The notes beneath the pieces were generated by a model. The model was given only the letters and a program-made list of their open reading frames with translations, ran no database searches and was not told the origin of the DNA. From assembly GCF_041021895.1 (NCBI RefSeq), contig NZ_CP157429.1:1-64000 (forward strand): a stretch of DNA of 64,000 bases, given 5' to 3'. The DNA is from Acinetobacter sp. XH1741. GTDB lineage: Bacteria > Pseudomonadota > Gammaproteobacteria > Pseudomonadales > Moraxellaceae. The number at the start of each line of letters is the position of its first letter. Positions within the stretch are counted from its first letter, which is position 1. Below, piece by piece: positions 53,797 to 62,515 of the stretch. A program made the position numbers and the translations under genes.

Positions 53797-54696
53797 TCAA
53801 GTTTCTATATGGCCCAGCACTTCCGCTAAGTAATCAAACAATGCTCGGATTCGCAAAGGTGTCGGGCCCCGCTGTGGACGATATAAATACAGGCGCCAAA
53901 CGGGAGAGTTTTCCTCATGAAGTATCTGAATGAGCTTACCACTCCTAAGCCACGGCAAAACTAGAAATCCAGGCATGTGTCCGAATCCGACTCCAGCGAG
54001 AATAGCTTGAAATTCAGCTTCTAGATCATCTGTAATAAAACGGGGCTTTGATGGCGTAAAGCTTCGACTTTCGGTGAATGTCCATGGCCAGTAACGCCCT
54101 GTTTTATGATCGACTAGTGCTGTTAGAGGGTATTTATCAAGATCAATAATTTTTTTGGGCATTCCAACCTTATCAATTAACTCTGGCGTACCCACAGAAT
54201 AAAAGTTCACTTTAGCCAATTCCTTTGCCACATATCGATTGTCCGGCAAAAATCCAAATCTGATCCCGATATCTATCCGCTCATCGATCACATCCGAGTG
54301 TGAATCTGTTAGCACACAATCAACGACAATATCTGGATAACGTGTGGCAAATTCTGCTAGTGCAGGTATTACCAATTTACGCCCTAACACAGACGACACA
54401 GTAAGACGGACAGTCCCACGCATTTCATCTCGTTTTTCCTTGGTGTCTTTTACAAGCAAAGCATCGATTGATCCCACCGCAAAACGTGCTTGCTTTGCCA
54501 GACGCTCACCATCAGCGGTAATTTTAATTTGTCGAGTACTCCTGTAGAACAGAATCTCTCCGCGCTGCTCTTCTAGCTCTTTTATTGCCCGTGTCACTAC
54601 CTGTGGGGAAATACCTAGCTGAGTTGCTGCCTCCTTAAAATTTCGAGACTCTGCTGCGACACAAAAGATACGCATCATTTCCAATTTGTTCTGCAT
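53797..54696 (-). CDS. LysR-family regulator
   Basis: A 299-residue LysR protein. The helix-turn-helix covers residues 1-60 (FCVAAESRNFKEAATQLGIS, PQVVTRAIKELEEQRGEILF) and the effector domain follows (TVRLTVSSVLGRKLVIPALA, SDVIDERIDIGIRFGFLPDN). The ATG at 54696 matches the usual N-terminus; a longer frame goes to 54759. It is divergent from the SDR gene by 135 bp, so it likely controls it and perhaps the reductases. The effector is unknown. Confidence 0.87.
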   Translation of the reverse strand: MQNKLEMMRIFCVAAESRNFKEAATQLGISPQVVTRAIKELEEQRGEILFYRSTRQIKITADGERLAKQARFAVGSIDALLVKDTKEKRDEMRGTVRLTVSSVLGRKLVIPALAEFATRYPDIVVDCVLTDSHSDVIDERIDIGIRFGFLPDNRYVAKELAKVNFYSVGTPELIDKVGMPKKIIDLDKYPLTALVDHKTGRYWPWTFTESRSFTPSKPRFITDDLEAEFQAILAGVGFGHMPGFLVLPWLRSGKLIQILHEENSPVWRLYLYRPQRGPTPLRIRALFDYLAEVLGHIET

Positions 54697-54831
54697 GTCC
54701 AATCCTGTGTTATGGTAATTATTCCGTAAATAGGAATTCTGAAAGATAATATTATTCATTTATTATACCTGACAAGGCTGTAATACTTAACCCATCAAAT
54801 ATGATTGACAGATAGGTTGAAGGTTACTTAT

Positions 54832-55572
54832 ATGAATAATATAGAAAATAAAGTTATTGTTATCACTGGTGCAAGTAGTGGTTTAGGTGAAGCTACTGCT
54901 CGCTTACTTGCTAAAAAAGGTGCAAAGGTTGTACTTGGTGCTAGACGTACTGAAAAATTACAGGCTATTGTTCACGACATTCGTGCTGAAGGTGGTCAAG
55001 CTGAATTTATTGGTATGGATATAACCAAACCACATGAAGTACAAGCACTTATTGAAAAGGCATTAAGCGCATTTGGTCAAATCGATGTATTGGTAAACAA
55101 TGCTGGATTAATGTCTATTGCACCATTAAGTGAGCTAAAAGTTGATGAATGGGATCGTATGATCGACATTAATATTAAAGGTGTTCTTTATGGTATAGCA
55201 GCTACACTGCCTGTTTTCCAAAAACAAAACTTTGGACACTTTATTAATCTCGCATCTGTTGCAGGGTTAAAAGTATTTAGTCCAGGAGGTACTGTTTATA
55301 GCGGTACTAAGTTTGCTGTAAGAGCCATCTCTGAAGGCCTTCGTCATGAAGTTGGGGGAACAATTAGAACGACTACTATTGAGCCTGGTGCAATTGAGTC
55401 AGAACTAAAATTTGGTTCTTCTCATAAAGAAAGTTCAGAGTTTGTTACTGATTTCTACAAACAAGCCATACCAGCTGACTCAGTCGCTCGAGCAATTGCT
55501 TATGCAATTGAACAGCCTGCGGATGTAGATATTAATGAAATTGTTTTGCGCCCAACGAGCCAAGAGTTTTAA
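54832..55572 (+). CDS. Short-chain dehydrogenase/reductase
   Basis: A 246-residue SDR. The cofactor motif is VIVITGASSGLGEATARLLA (TGxxxGxG), with an Arg pair (ARRTEKL) that favours NADP. NNAGLMSIAPL and the catalytic YSGTKFAVRAI (YxxxK) follow, with Ser in NLASVAG. The ATG at 54832 is preferred over 54805. The gene is divergent from the LysR gene and is followed by a terminator. The substrate is unknown. Confidence 0.88.
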   Translation: MNNIENKVIVITGASSGLGEATARLLAKKGAKVVLGARRTEKLQAIVHDIRAEGGQAEFIGMDITKPHEVQALIEKALSAFGQIDVLVNNAGLMSIAPLSELKVDEWDRMIDINIKGVLYGIAATLPVFQKQNFGHFINLASVAGLKVFSPGGTVYSGTKFAVRAISEGLRHEVGGTIRTTTIEPGAIESELKFGSSHKESSEFVTDFYKQAIPADSVARAIAYAIEQPADVDINEIVLRPTSQEF

Positions 55573-55589
55573 TTATTGAATAACATAAA

Positions 55590-55616
55590 ATGGGAGTACT
55601 TCGCTCCCATTTTTAC
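55590..55616 (+). terminator. Intrinsic terminator after the SDR gene
   Basis: ATGGGAGTACTTCGCTCCCATTTTT: an 7-bp GC-rich stem with T-run, ending the SDR transcript before the next gene at 55646. Confidence 0.75.
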
Positions 55617-55645
55617 TATATTTTTTTAAAGTTGAGGACAAATCT

Positions 55646-56644
55646 ATGAAAGCCGTATCGTATGTTATAAATAACCATGATGATTTTAAAAATTCATTGG
55701 TAGATATTGAAAAAGCGAAGCCTACGCTTAAGGAACGTGATGTACTGGTAAAAGTTCAGGCAATCTCTGTGAATCCAGTTGATACTAAAGTGAGAAAAAA
55801 TTCGTCTGAAGCAAATAATCGTATTTTAGGTTGGGATGCCGTTGGGGAAATTATCGAAGTTGGCTCAAAAGTTACCTCGTTTAAAGTAGGAGATTCTGTT
55901 TGGTATGCTGGCAATTTAACCCGAGATGGTAGTAATGCTGAGTTTCAAGCAGTCGATGAACGAATTATCAGTCTTAAACCAATTACAGTATCTAATGCAG
56001 AAGCAGCAGCATTGCCATTAACTGCAATAACGGCATGGGAAATGCTGTTTGATCGGTTTCAAATTTCAGAAACAGAAGTTGGCAGTATTTTAATTATTGG
56101 TGGTGCAGGCGGTGTAGGTTCAATTGCTATCCAACTCCTAAAAGCAAAAACAAATCTGAGCGTTATAGCAACAGCTTCACGTGAAGAAACGAAATCTTGG
56201 GTGGAATCACTTGGTGCCGACCATGTCATTGATCATAGCAAAGATTTAAATGTACAAATCGAGACACTAGGCATTGAAAAACCAAAATATGTATTCTCTA
56301 CAAATCATACAGAAACGTATATCAAGCAAATAGTTTCTCTGATTGCACCACAAGCCAAGCTTGGATTGATCGATGATCCACAAGCATTTGATATTATGCC
56401 GTTTAAGACTAAATCTATTTCTATCCATTGGGAGTTGATGTTCACCCGTTCAATGTATGAAACCGATGATATTGAAAAGCAAGGTAATCTATTGCAACAG
56501 GTTGCCCAATTAGTTGACCAGCAAAAAATTAGAAGTACCCTCAACCAAAATCTAGGAAAAATTAACGCTGCAAACTTGGAGAAGGCGCATAAGTTGCTTG
56601 AATCAGGCAAGTCAAAAGGCAAAATTGTACTAGAAAACTTCTAA
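55646..56644 (+). CDS. Zinc-type alcohol dehydrogenase-like reductase
   Basis: A 332-residue member of the zinc-free ADH-like group (often annotated zinc-binding alcohol dehydrogenase family). VQAISVNPVDTKVRKNSSEA, LGWDAVGEIIEVGSKVTSFK, the cofactor motif IIGGAGGVGSIAIQLLKA (about 151-168) and SLGADHVIDHSKDL are visible. The ligand residues of the catalytic zinc are absent. It starts at ATG 55646 with GAGGACAAATCT upstream. It lies 20 bp before an ABM-domain gene in the same operon. Confidence 0.86.
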   Translation: MKAVSYVINNHDDFKNSLVDIEKAKPTLKERDVLVKVQAISVNPVDTKVRKNSSEANNRILGWDAVGEIIEVGSKVTSFKVGDSVWYAGNLTRDGSNAEFQAVDERIISLKPITVSNAEAAALPLTAITAWEMLFDRFQISETEVGSILIIGGAGGVGSIAIQLLKAKTNLSVIATASREETKSWVESLGADHVIDHSKDLNVQIETLGIEKPKYVFSTNHTETYIKQIVSLIAPQAKLGLIDDPQAFDIMPFKTKSISIHWELMFTRSMYETDDIEKQGNLLQQVAQLVDQQKIRSTLNQNLGKINAANLEKAHKLLESGKSKGKIVLENF

Positions 56645-56664
56645 AACAAATTCAAGGTGAAATA

Positions 56665-56949
56665 ATGACTATTTCAATAATTGCGAACTTTAAGGCAAAA
56701 TCAGATCAAAAAGAGACGTTAGAAGCGCTTTTAAAAAGTGTAATAGAGCTTACGCTTCAAGAAGAAGGATGCTTGAAATATGAGCTTTATATTAGCGAAA
56801 ATGACTCGAGTAGATATTTCTTCTTAGAAGAATGGCGTAGCAGGGAGGATTTAGATATCCATATAGCCTCTGATTATATTCAAAGTTTATTTGGTAATAT
56901 CCAATCGCTAATTGAATCAAGTGATATTATAGAAATCAAAAAAATATAG
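56665..56949 (+). CDS. ABM-domain quinol monooxygenase-like protein
   Basis: A 94-residue protein with the antibiotic biosynthesis monooxygenase fold: ISIIANFKAKSDQKETLEAL, LTLQEEGCLKYELYISENDS and FFLEEWRSREDLDIHIASDY. It is of the YgiN type and would act on quinols. It is the second gene after the reductase at 55646. A second ABM gene is present at 43208-43510; the two differ in sequence. Confidence 0.83.
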   Translation: MTISIIANFKAKSDQKETLEALLKSVIELTLQEEGCLKYELYISENDSSRYFFLEEWRSREDLDIHIASDYIQSLFGNIQSLIESSDIIEIKKI

Positions 56950-57099
56950 CTGTATTCGGACATTATGATGAAGTATTCTTCAAATTAACATAGAGACTTA
57001 GAAAGCTAACATAAAAATTGTAGCTATAAGCTCCTGTTTTTTAATATTTTTTTAATTTTTTAGTAGTAACCTAGGCTTCAACAAATTATGCCCCTAAGG

Positions 57100-57320
57100 G
57101 GAGCCACCAATACCCTGCATTTTGACAACAATGTCATCGTTTAGAGGCAGGAAATTTACGAGCATCAGTCGGTACGACTGGTGATTCATATGATATTGCT
57201 TTGGCTGAAACGGTGAATGGCTTATACAAAACAGAGGTGATTGAATATTTAAAAGCAGATTGGCAAGGTTTAGAAGATGTACAACTTGCGACACTAAACT
57301 GGGTAATCGAGAATAAGCGA
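57100..57320 (+). pseudogene. IS3-family OrfB remnant
   Basis: The frame reads HRLEAGNLRASVGTTGDSYD, IALAETVNGLYKTEVIEYLK and ADWQGLEDVQLATLNW, part of the integrase core of an IS3 transposase with the catalytic Glu (ALAETVNGL). After NW the sequence changes to unrelated DNA. Confidence 0.72.
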
Positions 57321-57473
57321 ATTCCTATTCCTGAACACGTAGAGCCTTAACCGGAAAAAAGAGGCTTTGGGAGCCGATTCTTTAAGCCGTATGGCTGATC
57401 TGATTGTTCACCTTGGCTTATTAAAACCGTGGAACATTGATCAAATAGTAAGCGTGGAACATAAAAAATCATT

Positions 57474-57506
57474 AAAAAAGCCCATTCGAGGGTAAATGAG
57501 CTTTTT
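57474..57506 (+). terminator. Terminator-like hairpin before the pdif chain
   Basis: AAAAAGCCCATT and AATGAGCTTTTT pair with one mismatch around an 8-nt loop and are followed by AATAG. It lies 43 bp before the pdif site at 57549, much like the hairpin before the pdif site at 28338. Confidence 0.6.
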
Positions 57507-57548
57507 AATAGTATATAAAAAATTGATTTTTAAAGGAATAAAAATAGC

Positions 57549-57576
57549 ATTTCGTATAAGAGTTTTTATGTTAAAT
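57549..57576 (+). other. pdif site (XerC-spacer-XerD)
   Basis: ATTTCGTATAA, spacer GAGTTT, TTATGTTAAAT. Both halves match the consensus. It is the left boundary of the Sel1-repeat module and is in inverted orientation to the site at 58250. Confidence 0.9.
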
Positions 57577-57666
57577 AGGACTAAAAATATACTCTAATTT
57601 TAGAGTTCTCTTTTAGGTATGATGTAAAAACATACAAGCCTAAGAGTTTAATTTAAAGGTTAAGAA

Positions 57667-58233
57667 TTGAATAAATTAGTAAATATTTTTATGGCTTTAG
57701 GAGTTTGCCTTTCAATGGAAACATTTGCAGAACCTGTTTTTTCTAATGATTTATTAGCGAAAGCAGAAAGTGGAGATACTTCTGCCCAGTTAGAATTAGC
57801 TGAGATTTATCTATATGGTCATGGTGTTGATTCAGATGAAAATCAAGCTGAAATTTGGGCTATTAAATCAGCTGAAAATGGAAATGTAGCAGCAATGTTT
57901 TGGTTAGCTGATGGATATGTTACCTATGCTAGATTAATAGAGGATGATGACAAAAACGATTCTTTAGAACATTTCCAAAAAGCTTTTAAGTGGTTTCAGA
58001 AAGCTTCAGAAAATGGTCATTCTGAATCAATGGTTGAGTTAGCTGACCTATATACTCGCGCAGATAGCGGAATAGAAGTTAATATTAAGAAAGCTTTAGA
58101 ACTTCGTGAAAAGGCTGCAAAGTTAGGTAATAAGAAAGCAATGCGAAGTCTTTCCGTTATGTATCGTGATGGTATAGGCATTCCTAAAAATACTGATTTA
58201 GCTCAAAGTTGGTGGGATAAGTCTGAAAATTAG
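57667..58233 (+). CDS. Sel1-repeat protein in a pdif module
   Basis: A 188-residue secreted protein. Residues 1-21 are a signal peptide ending TFA. The rest has three to four Sel1-like repeats (about 36 residues each): SAQLELAEIYLYGHGVDSDE, AAMFWLADGY, ESMVELADLYTR and KAMRSLSVMYRDGIGIPKNT. Sel1 proteins are scaffolds with various roles, some in host interaction or toxin immunity. The start is TTG at 57667 with AAAGG upstream; no ATG gives the signal peptide. Two inverted pdif sites flank it, so it is a pdif module. Confidence 0.84.
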   Translation: MNKLVNIFMALGVCLSMETFAEPVFSNDLLAKAESGDTSAQLELAEIYLYGHGVDSDENQAEIWAIKSAENGNVAAMFWLADGYVTYARLIEDDDKNDSLEHFQKAFKWFQKASENGHSESMVELADLYTRADSGIEVNIKKALELREKAAKLGNKKAMRSLSVMYRDGIGIPKNTDLAQSWWDKSEN

Positions 58234-58249
58234 TCTTAAGACTTCCTAA

Positions 58250-58277
58250 AATTAACATAATGGCGGTTACACGAAGC
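58250..58277 (-). other. pdif site (XerD-spacer-XerC)
   Basis: AATTAACATAA, spacer TGGCGG, TTACACGAAGC. It ends the Sel1 module and is oriented opposite to the site at 57549, the classic arrangement of a pdif module. Only 24 bp separate it from the next site. Confidence 0.85.
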
Positions 58278-58301
58278 AAAAAACGTAGGAAATTGGCTCA
58301 G

Positions 58302-58329
58302 GCTTTGTATAACTCGTATTATGTTAATT
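58302..58329 (+). other. pdif site (XerC-spacer-XerD)
   Basis: GCTTTGTATAA (XerC half with changes), spacer CTCGTA, TTATGTTAATT (perfect XerD half). It opens the SUKH module. Confidence 0.8.
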
Positions 58330-58364
58330 TTAGTAAAAGTTAAGGATTTTTAAGAGTTTAATAA

Positions 58365-58877
58365 ATGAATAGTGTTCATGAAATTATAGCAAAAATACAT
58401 AATGAATGGGAGATTGAACCTAAGAAAGCTATTCAGAGAGGTATGGAATGTCCCTTTCCTTTGCAGTGTTCATTAAACCTAAAAAGCAAAATTTACTCAC
58501 AAATACCCCAAGTACTTTTACCAAAAGTATTAGAGGATTTTTATACAGTATCTAATGGTGCAGATCTATTTAAAGATCAAGAATACGGACAATGGGGCTT
58601 AAAATTATATTCTATTGAGGAAGTAATTTTTGCTTCAAAAATTTATAAAATTAATCGTAATAATGACGCTCTTCAAAGTGACTTAATTATTGGAGAATTC
58701 TATGGAGATTCAGACTTATTGTTAGTTCGATGTGATCCTAATAGTGATGATTACGGCTCTATTTTTGTTGTCTTACCTATAGATCAAAGACAAGATTGGT
58801 ACATTGTTGCTAATACTTTTCAAGAATTCATTAGTAAATTTTATGAAACTCAGGGTGATAAATTCTGGGAACCTTAA
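58365..58877 (+). CDS. SMI1/KNR4 (SUKH) family protein, putative immunity protein
   Basis: A 170-residue soluble protein with the SUKH fold: IPQVLLPKVLEDFYTVSNGA (the usual PxxyxxFyxxxNG segment), LKLYSIEEVI, SDLLLVRCDPNSDDYGSIFV and ANTFQEFISKFYE. SUKH proteins are often immunity proteins against contact-dependent or nuclease toxins. No toxin gene is present nearby, so it may protect against a toxin encoded elsewhere (orphan immunity). The ATG at 58365 lacks a strong ribosome site. It lies between pdif sites. Confidence 0.8.
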   Translation: MNSVHEIIAKIHNEWEIEPKKAIQRGMECPFPLQCSLNLKSKIYSQIPQVLLPKVLEDFYTVSNGADLFKDQEYGQWGLKLYSIEEVIFASKIYKINRNNDALQSDLIIGEFYGDSDLLLVRCDPNSDDYGSIFVVLPIDQRQDWYIVANTFQEFISKFYETQGDKFWEP

Positions 58878-58961
58878 AATTATATGGCGGACATAAGCTC
58901 TATTTAACTTATGTTCACCTAAAATTTATTTAATTATCATAAAAATAGTATCATTTTTTGA

Positions 58962-58989
58962 ATTTCATATAACGCGTATTATGTTAATT
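58962..58989 (+). other. pdif site (XerC-spacer-XerD)
   Basis: ATTTCATATAA, spacer CGCGTA, TTATGTTAATT. It is in the same orientation as the site at 58302, unlike the usual inverted arrangement, so a site between them may have been lost. Confidence 0.85.
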
Positions 58990-59084
58990 TTAGAAAATCT
59001 ATACAGTTCCTATTAATAAAATTTAGATATTTCTAATGGATAAAAACAGTATAATAATTAAAAGAAATTTAAAGAGTGCAATAT

Positions 59085-59600
59085 ATGTTTGGTATTTTTT
59101 CTTCTAAAAAGCAAAACTCCTTAAAAAACCCTGTTTACTTAGAAAAATTCATAAATAATGCCTACTTAGAATTAAGTAATAGTATTAAATCACCCAATGA
59201 GCTTTATCTTTTTTTAATTGAGGAACTTTGTGGAGCATCACAAGGGAACAATGATGGAAAACAACTAGTAGATTTTTCACAATTTCATGAAATTGAATAT
59301 AGGAATGCATTAAATAAAGAATCTGCAATGGACTTACCTAATAGCCCACTATCAATATTAAATAATAGTGTCAGCCCCCAGTTGATTAAGGAGTTAGGAA
59401 TAGATGAGGCTGTAAAAATAAGATGTACGCTTATAAAAAGGTTAATAGAGGCAAATCAAAACACATTAAATAGTAGCCGTTTAACTTTTGCAAAAAGCTA
59501 CATTCAGGTTGGAAGTTCTTATCTTCCAGAAGGTGAAATTCAAGCATGGTTTGATGTCATTAACTCAATACAAGGAGCTAGTAAAAATGATGTGTGCTGA
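59085..59600 (+). CDS. Unknown protein with its end cut by an IS3 element
   Basis: A 171-residue soluble protein that I do not recognise. It starts MFGIFSSKKQNSLKNP and is largely helical (LELSNSIKSPNELYLFLIEE, VKIRCTLIKRLIEANQN). The last four codons and the stop lie inside the left end of the IS3 element (from 59588), so the true C-terminus is missing. It lies after a pdif site and is probably cargo of a third pdif module. An upstream GTG at 59076 is less likely than the ATG at 59085. Confidence 0.6.
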   Translation: MFGIFSSKKQNSLKNPVYLEKFINNAYLELSNSIKSPNELYLFLIEELCGASQGNNDGKQLVDFSQFHEIEYRNALNKESAMDLPNSPLSILNNSVSPQLIKELGIDEAVKIRCTLIKRLIEANQNTLNSSRLTFAKSYIQVGSSYLPEGEIQAWFDVINSIQGASKNDVC

Positions 59601-59653
59601 GAAAACAGGAGGTTTTAACTTGGTAAACTATAGACACTCATCAGGAGTTTACC

Positions 59654-59953
59654 ATGAGCAAGAAACAGAAGACTTACACCGCAGAATTTAAAGTTGAAGC
59701 AATAAAATTGATTGAAGCCAATCAAGGCAATGTATCGGAAACAGCCAGACAACTTGGCATTTCAATGCAAACTCTTTCAAATTGGAATAATAAAGCAAAG
59801 ACTGGCACCTTAGCAGGCACTAAACAATATTCACCTGATCTAAATGCCTTACTCGAAGAAAATAAAAAGCTCAAACAACAGCTCAAAACAGCTGAAATGG
59901 AACGTGAATTTCTAAAAAAGGCAGCAGCGTACTTTGCGAAAGAAAGTCAGTAA
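59654..59953 (+). CDS. IS3-family OrfA
   Basis: A 99-residue protein with a helix-turn-helix (SKKQKTYTAEFKVEAIKLIE, GNVSETARQLGISMQTLSNW) and a leucine-zipper-like stretch (LEENKKLKQQLKTAEMEREF). The slippery A6G run (CTAAAAAAGGC) near 59915 is placed for a -1 shift into OrfB, giving the OrfAB transposase. It starts with ATG at 59654. Confidence 0.9.
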   Translation: MSKKQKTYTAEFKVEAIKLIEANQGNVSETARQLGISMQTLSNWNNKAKTGTLAGTKQYSPDLNALLEENKKLKQQLKTAEMEREFLKKAAAYFAKESQ

Positions 59954-59964
59954 GGTACGCCTAT

Positions 59965-60819
59965 ATGAAACAGCAAAGATATTTATTCCCGATTAGCTTT
60001 ATGGCTAGATTACTTCACGTTTCAGTGTCACGATTTTATGATTGGCTAAAACGAGGCATGAATAAAAGATTGGTTCAGCGAAATCAACAGACAATTTTGG
60101 TCAAAATAGCTCATGAGGAAACTAAACAAAGCTATGGCTATATTCGATTAACTAAGCATTTACAAGCGCAAGGTATCAAAATCAGTACGTATGCTGTACG
60201 TCAAATAAAAAAGCTCAACCAGCTGTATTGTAAGCGTCATAAGCGTTTCAAAAGAACTACGAAGAGTGATCATAATCGAGCGATCTACGCAAATTTACTA
60301 GAGCAACAGTTTTCAATGACTAAGCCCAATCTTGCATGGTCAAGCGATATTACATACATTTGGACTGCTGAAGGTTGGTTATACTTGGCAGCAGTAAAAG
60401 ACCTGTACACGAAACAAGTGGTTGGCTATAGCTTAAATGAGCGTATGACCGCACAACTTGTTTGCAATGCACTGACTATGGCGATTCGTAATCAAAAACC
60501 AACGAAAGGCTTAATTATTCATTCGGACAGAGGCAGCCAATATTGCAGCCATGAATATCGAAAGATACTGGAAAAATGTGATTTTCAAGGTTCAATGAGC
60601 AAACGTGGGGACTGTTACGATAATGCACCGATTGAAAGTTTCTGGGGCATACTCAAGAATGAATTAGTGCATCATTGCAACTATAAAACCAGAGATGAAG
60701 CTAAAGCAGATATTACAAAATACATTGTGTTATTTTATAATCAGCGAAGAATTCAAAAGAGTTTGGATTTTAAAACGCCAAATCAAATAGCAGAGAACTT
60801 TTATCGGTTAGCTGCCTAG
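59965..60819 (+). CDS. IS3-family OrfB (transposase)
   Basis: A 284-residue integrase-core protein with DDE residues in SDITYIWTAEG, IIHSDRGSQYCS and NAPIESFWGILK. It is in the -1 frame relative to OrfA, as usual for the family. It is similar throughout to the OrfB at 1803-2657. The stop is 42 bp before the right end of the element. Confidence 0.92.
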   Translation: MKQQRYLFPISFMARLLHVSVSRFYDWLKRGMNKRLVQRNQQTILVKIAHEETKQSYGYIRLTKHLQAQGIKISTYAVRQIKKLNQLYCKRHKRFKRTTKSDHNRAIYANLLEQQFSMTKPNLAWSSDITYIWTAEGWLYLAAVKDLYTKQVVGYSLNERMTAQLVCNALTMAIRNQKPTKGLIIHSDRGSQYCSHEYRKILEKCDFQGSMSKRGDCYDNAPIESFWGILKNELVHHCNYKTRDEAKADITKYIVLFYNQRRIQKSLDFKTPNQIAENFYRLAA

Positions 60820-60861
60820 CATATCCCAAGTGAAAGTCTCCTGCTAATTCAGCACATATCA

Positions 60862-61206
60862 ATTCATTCGGACAGAGGCAGCCAATATTGCAGCCATGAA
60901 TATCGAAAGATACTGGAAAAATGTGATTTTCAAGGTTCAATGAGCAAACGTGGGGACTGTTACGATAATGCACCGATTGAAAGTTTCTGGGGCATACTCA
61001 AGAATGAATTAGTGCATCATTGCAACTATAAAACCAGAGATGAAGCTAAAGCAGATATTACAAAATACATTGTGTTATTTTATAATCAGCGAAGAATTCA
61101 AAAGAGTTTGGATTTTAAAACGCCAAATCAAATAGCAGAGAACTTTTATCGGTTAGCTGCCTAGCATATCCCAAGTGAAAGTCTCCTGCTAATTCAGCAC
61201 ATATCA
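60862..61206 (+). repeat. 345-bp tandem duplication of the IS3 right part
   Basis: 60862-61206 repeats 60517-60861 with no gap and no visible mismatch. The unit begins inside OrfB at the second catalytic motif (TTCATTCGGACAGAGGC) and ends at the IS right end. The duplicated frame encodes the last 74 or so codons again from an internal ATG but has no first catalytic Asp. Confidence 0.9.
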
Positions 61207-61332
61207 GGTTTGAATGACGCGGACATTGACCACAGTGATGATCAGGCGACCAAAGCAGGTTGGATACAGGCGAGTCTTGAGAAGATTAAGAGTACGCCTT
61301 TTGCGCTAGAGCCTAAGCACCTGACACACTAG
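61207..61332 (+). pseudogene. 42-codon 3' fragment of an unrecognised gene
   Basis: Directly after the duplicated IS end the frame reads GLNDADIDHSDDQATKAGWI, QASLEKIKSTPFALEPKHLT and H before a stop. The codon use and GC are like those of the phosphite genes that follow. I cannot name the family. The 5' part was cut off by the IS. Confidence 0.35.
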
Positions 61333-61657
61333 ATGTACCCGAAAAGGGGCTAGTGAGACTAACGGACACGTTAGCTGGTGGATATGCGATGCAATTGATC
61401 TAAATTAATTTCAAAGCACCAGAACCGGCTCAGTTGTGCCCAAAGCGGATGTTCGCAAAAAATAATCTTCTCTTGATACCGCAGATTAAAGTGGATGTTC
61501 GATATGGCCTTTTAAAGGTAGAAAACTTAGTATTTAGACGCCTACCTTCTAGAGAAATAACGCAAATGAATAAAATGCTACCATCAACTTAAAATCATGA
61601 TATGTCACGGCAAACTTCACACTTTCTAACTGTTGGCATAAACAACATACCATCCAT
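61333..61657. other. Gene-free stretch
   Basis: No supported gene or clear terminator. A GTGGATGTTCG motif is repeated in part (GCGGATGTTCG at about 61451 and GTGGATGTTCG at about 61492), which is all that stands out. Confidence 0.45.
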
Positions 61658-62515
61658 CTACTGAAGTAGAAATTTTTTGAAATGTGCCGATGGTGTATTT
61701 TCAAGCATATTGCTACGACAAATAACGTAAAGATTTTTGTAGGGGGTGATCCCTTCAATTTTAACGCTTCTTAGTCGACCACTCTCGCACTCATCGACCA
61801 CAGACGAAGAGATCACCAATGAAATACCCAAGCCTGCCTGTACTGCCCGTTTAACCGCCTCTGTGCTTCCAAGCTGCATAGATACACCAATAGAATCTGC
61901 CACGCTTCCGAAAAAATGCTGTAACAGACGCCCTGTGCCGCTACTTGTTTCTCCCCCCAGCAATTTCTCTCCCTTCAGCCAATCTAATGGAATACTCGCC
62001 AATTTGGCCCACGGATGCTCCACCGGCACAATCACAGCTAGTTCTTCACTTCGCCAAACGCATGCATCAAATCCCTCTCGTTGATCCCACCATTCCATAA
62101 TGGCCACATCGACTTCAAAGTTTTCCAGTTTTTTCACAATGGTAAGATTATCGCCAATGACTACATCAAAATTGCAAGTTGCTGTTTTCTTGAACCGCCT
62201 CAAGTGCGGTGGCAATACATAGATGCCGATATTCGAGCTCGCGCCTATTACAAGACGATTTGTGTCGAATAATGCGCACGCTCTGGATCCGGTGCGCACT
62301 AGGTTTTCCGCATAAGGCAAAAACACTTTGCCTTCCTCTGTGAGCGTACAACCTGCGTTGTTTCGCACAATCAGATTGACACTCAGCGACTCTTCTAGGC
62401 GCCTAACATGCTGAGTCACAGCTGACTGTGAGAGCCCTGTGTGCTTGGCTGCTTCACGAAAGCCACCCCGATTCACGACAGCCAGAAAAGTAACTACGCG
62501 TTCAAGATTGATCAA
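61658..62515 (-). CDS. LysR-family regulator of the phosphite operon
   Basis: A 285-residue LysR protein. The N-terminal domain reads [40 protein letters not shown]; the effector domain follows ([33 protein letters not shown]). Its start overlaps the stop of ptxD by 4 bp, so it is in the same operon. In Pseudomonas stutzeri the gene after ptxD is the LysR gene ptxE, and this gene occupies the same position. The effector is presumably phosphite or a phosphate-starvation signal. Confidence 0.85.
   Translation of the reverse strand: MINLERVVTFLAVVNRGGFREAAKHTGLSQSAVTQHVRRLEESLSVNLIVRNNAGCTLTEEGKVFLPYAENLVRTGSRACALFDTNRLVIGASSNIGIYVLPPHLRRFKKTATCNFDVVIGDNLTIVKKLENFEVDVAIMEWWDQREGFDACVWRSEELAVIVPVEHPWAKLASIPLDWLKGEKLLGGETSSGTGRLLQHFFGSVADSIGVSMQLGSTEAVKRAVQAGLGISLVISSSVVDECESGRLRSVKIEGITPYKNLYVICRSNMLENTPSAHFKKFLLQ

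Larger units (their letters stand above)
59588..60861 (+). mobile_element. Complete IS3-family element
   Basis: A 1,274-bp element. The left end TGATGTGTGCTGA (59588) and the right end TCAGCACATATCA (ending 60861) are related inverted repeats continued by CAGGAG...ACTTGG-type similarity. It encodes OrfA and OrfB in a -1 frame arrangement. The right end is followed by a tandem copy of its last 345 bp. The left flank (AAA) and the DNA after the duplication (GGT) do not show a target duplication. Confidence 0.88.
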
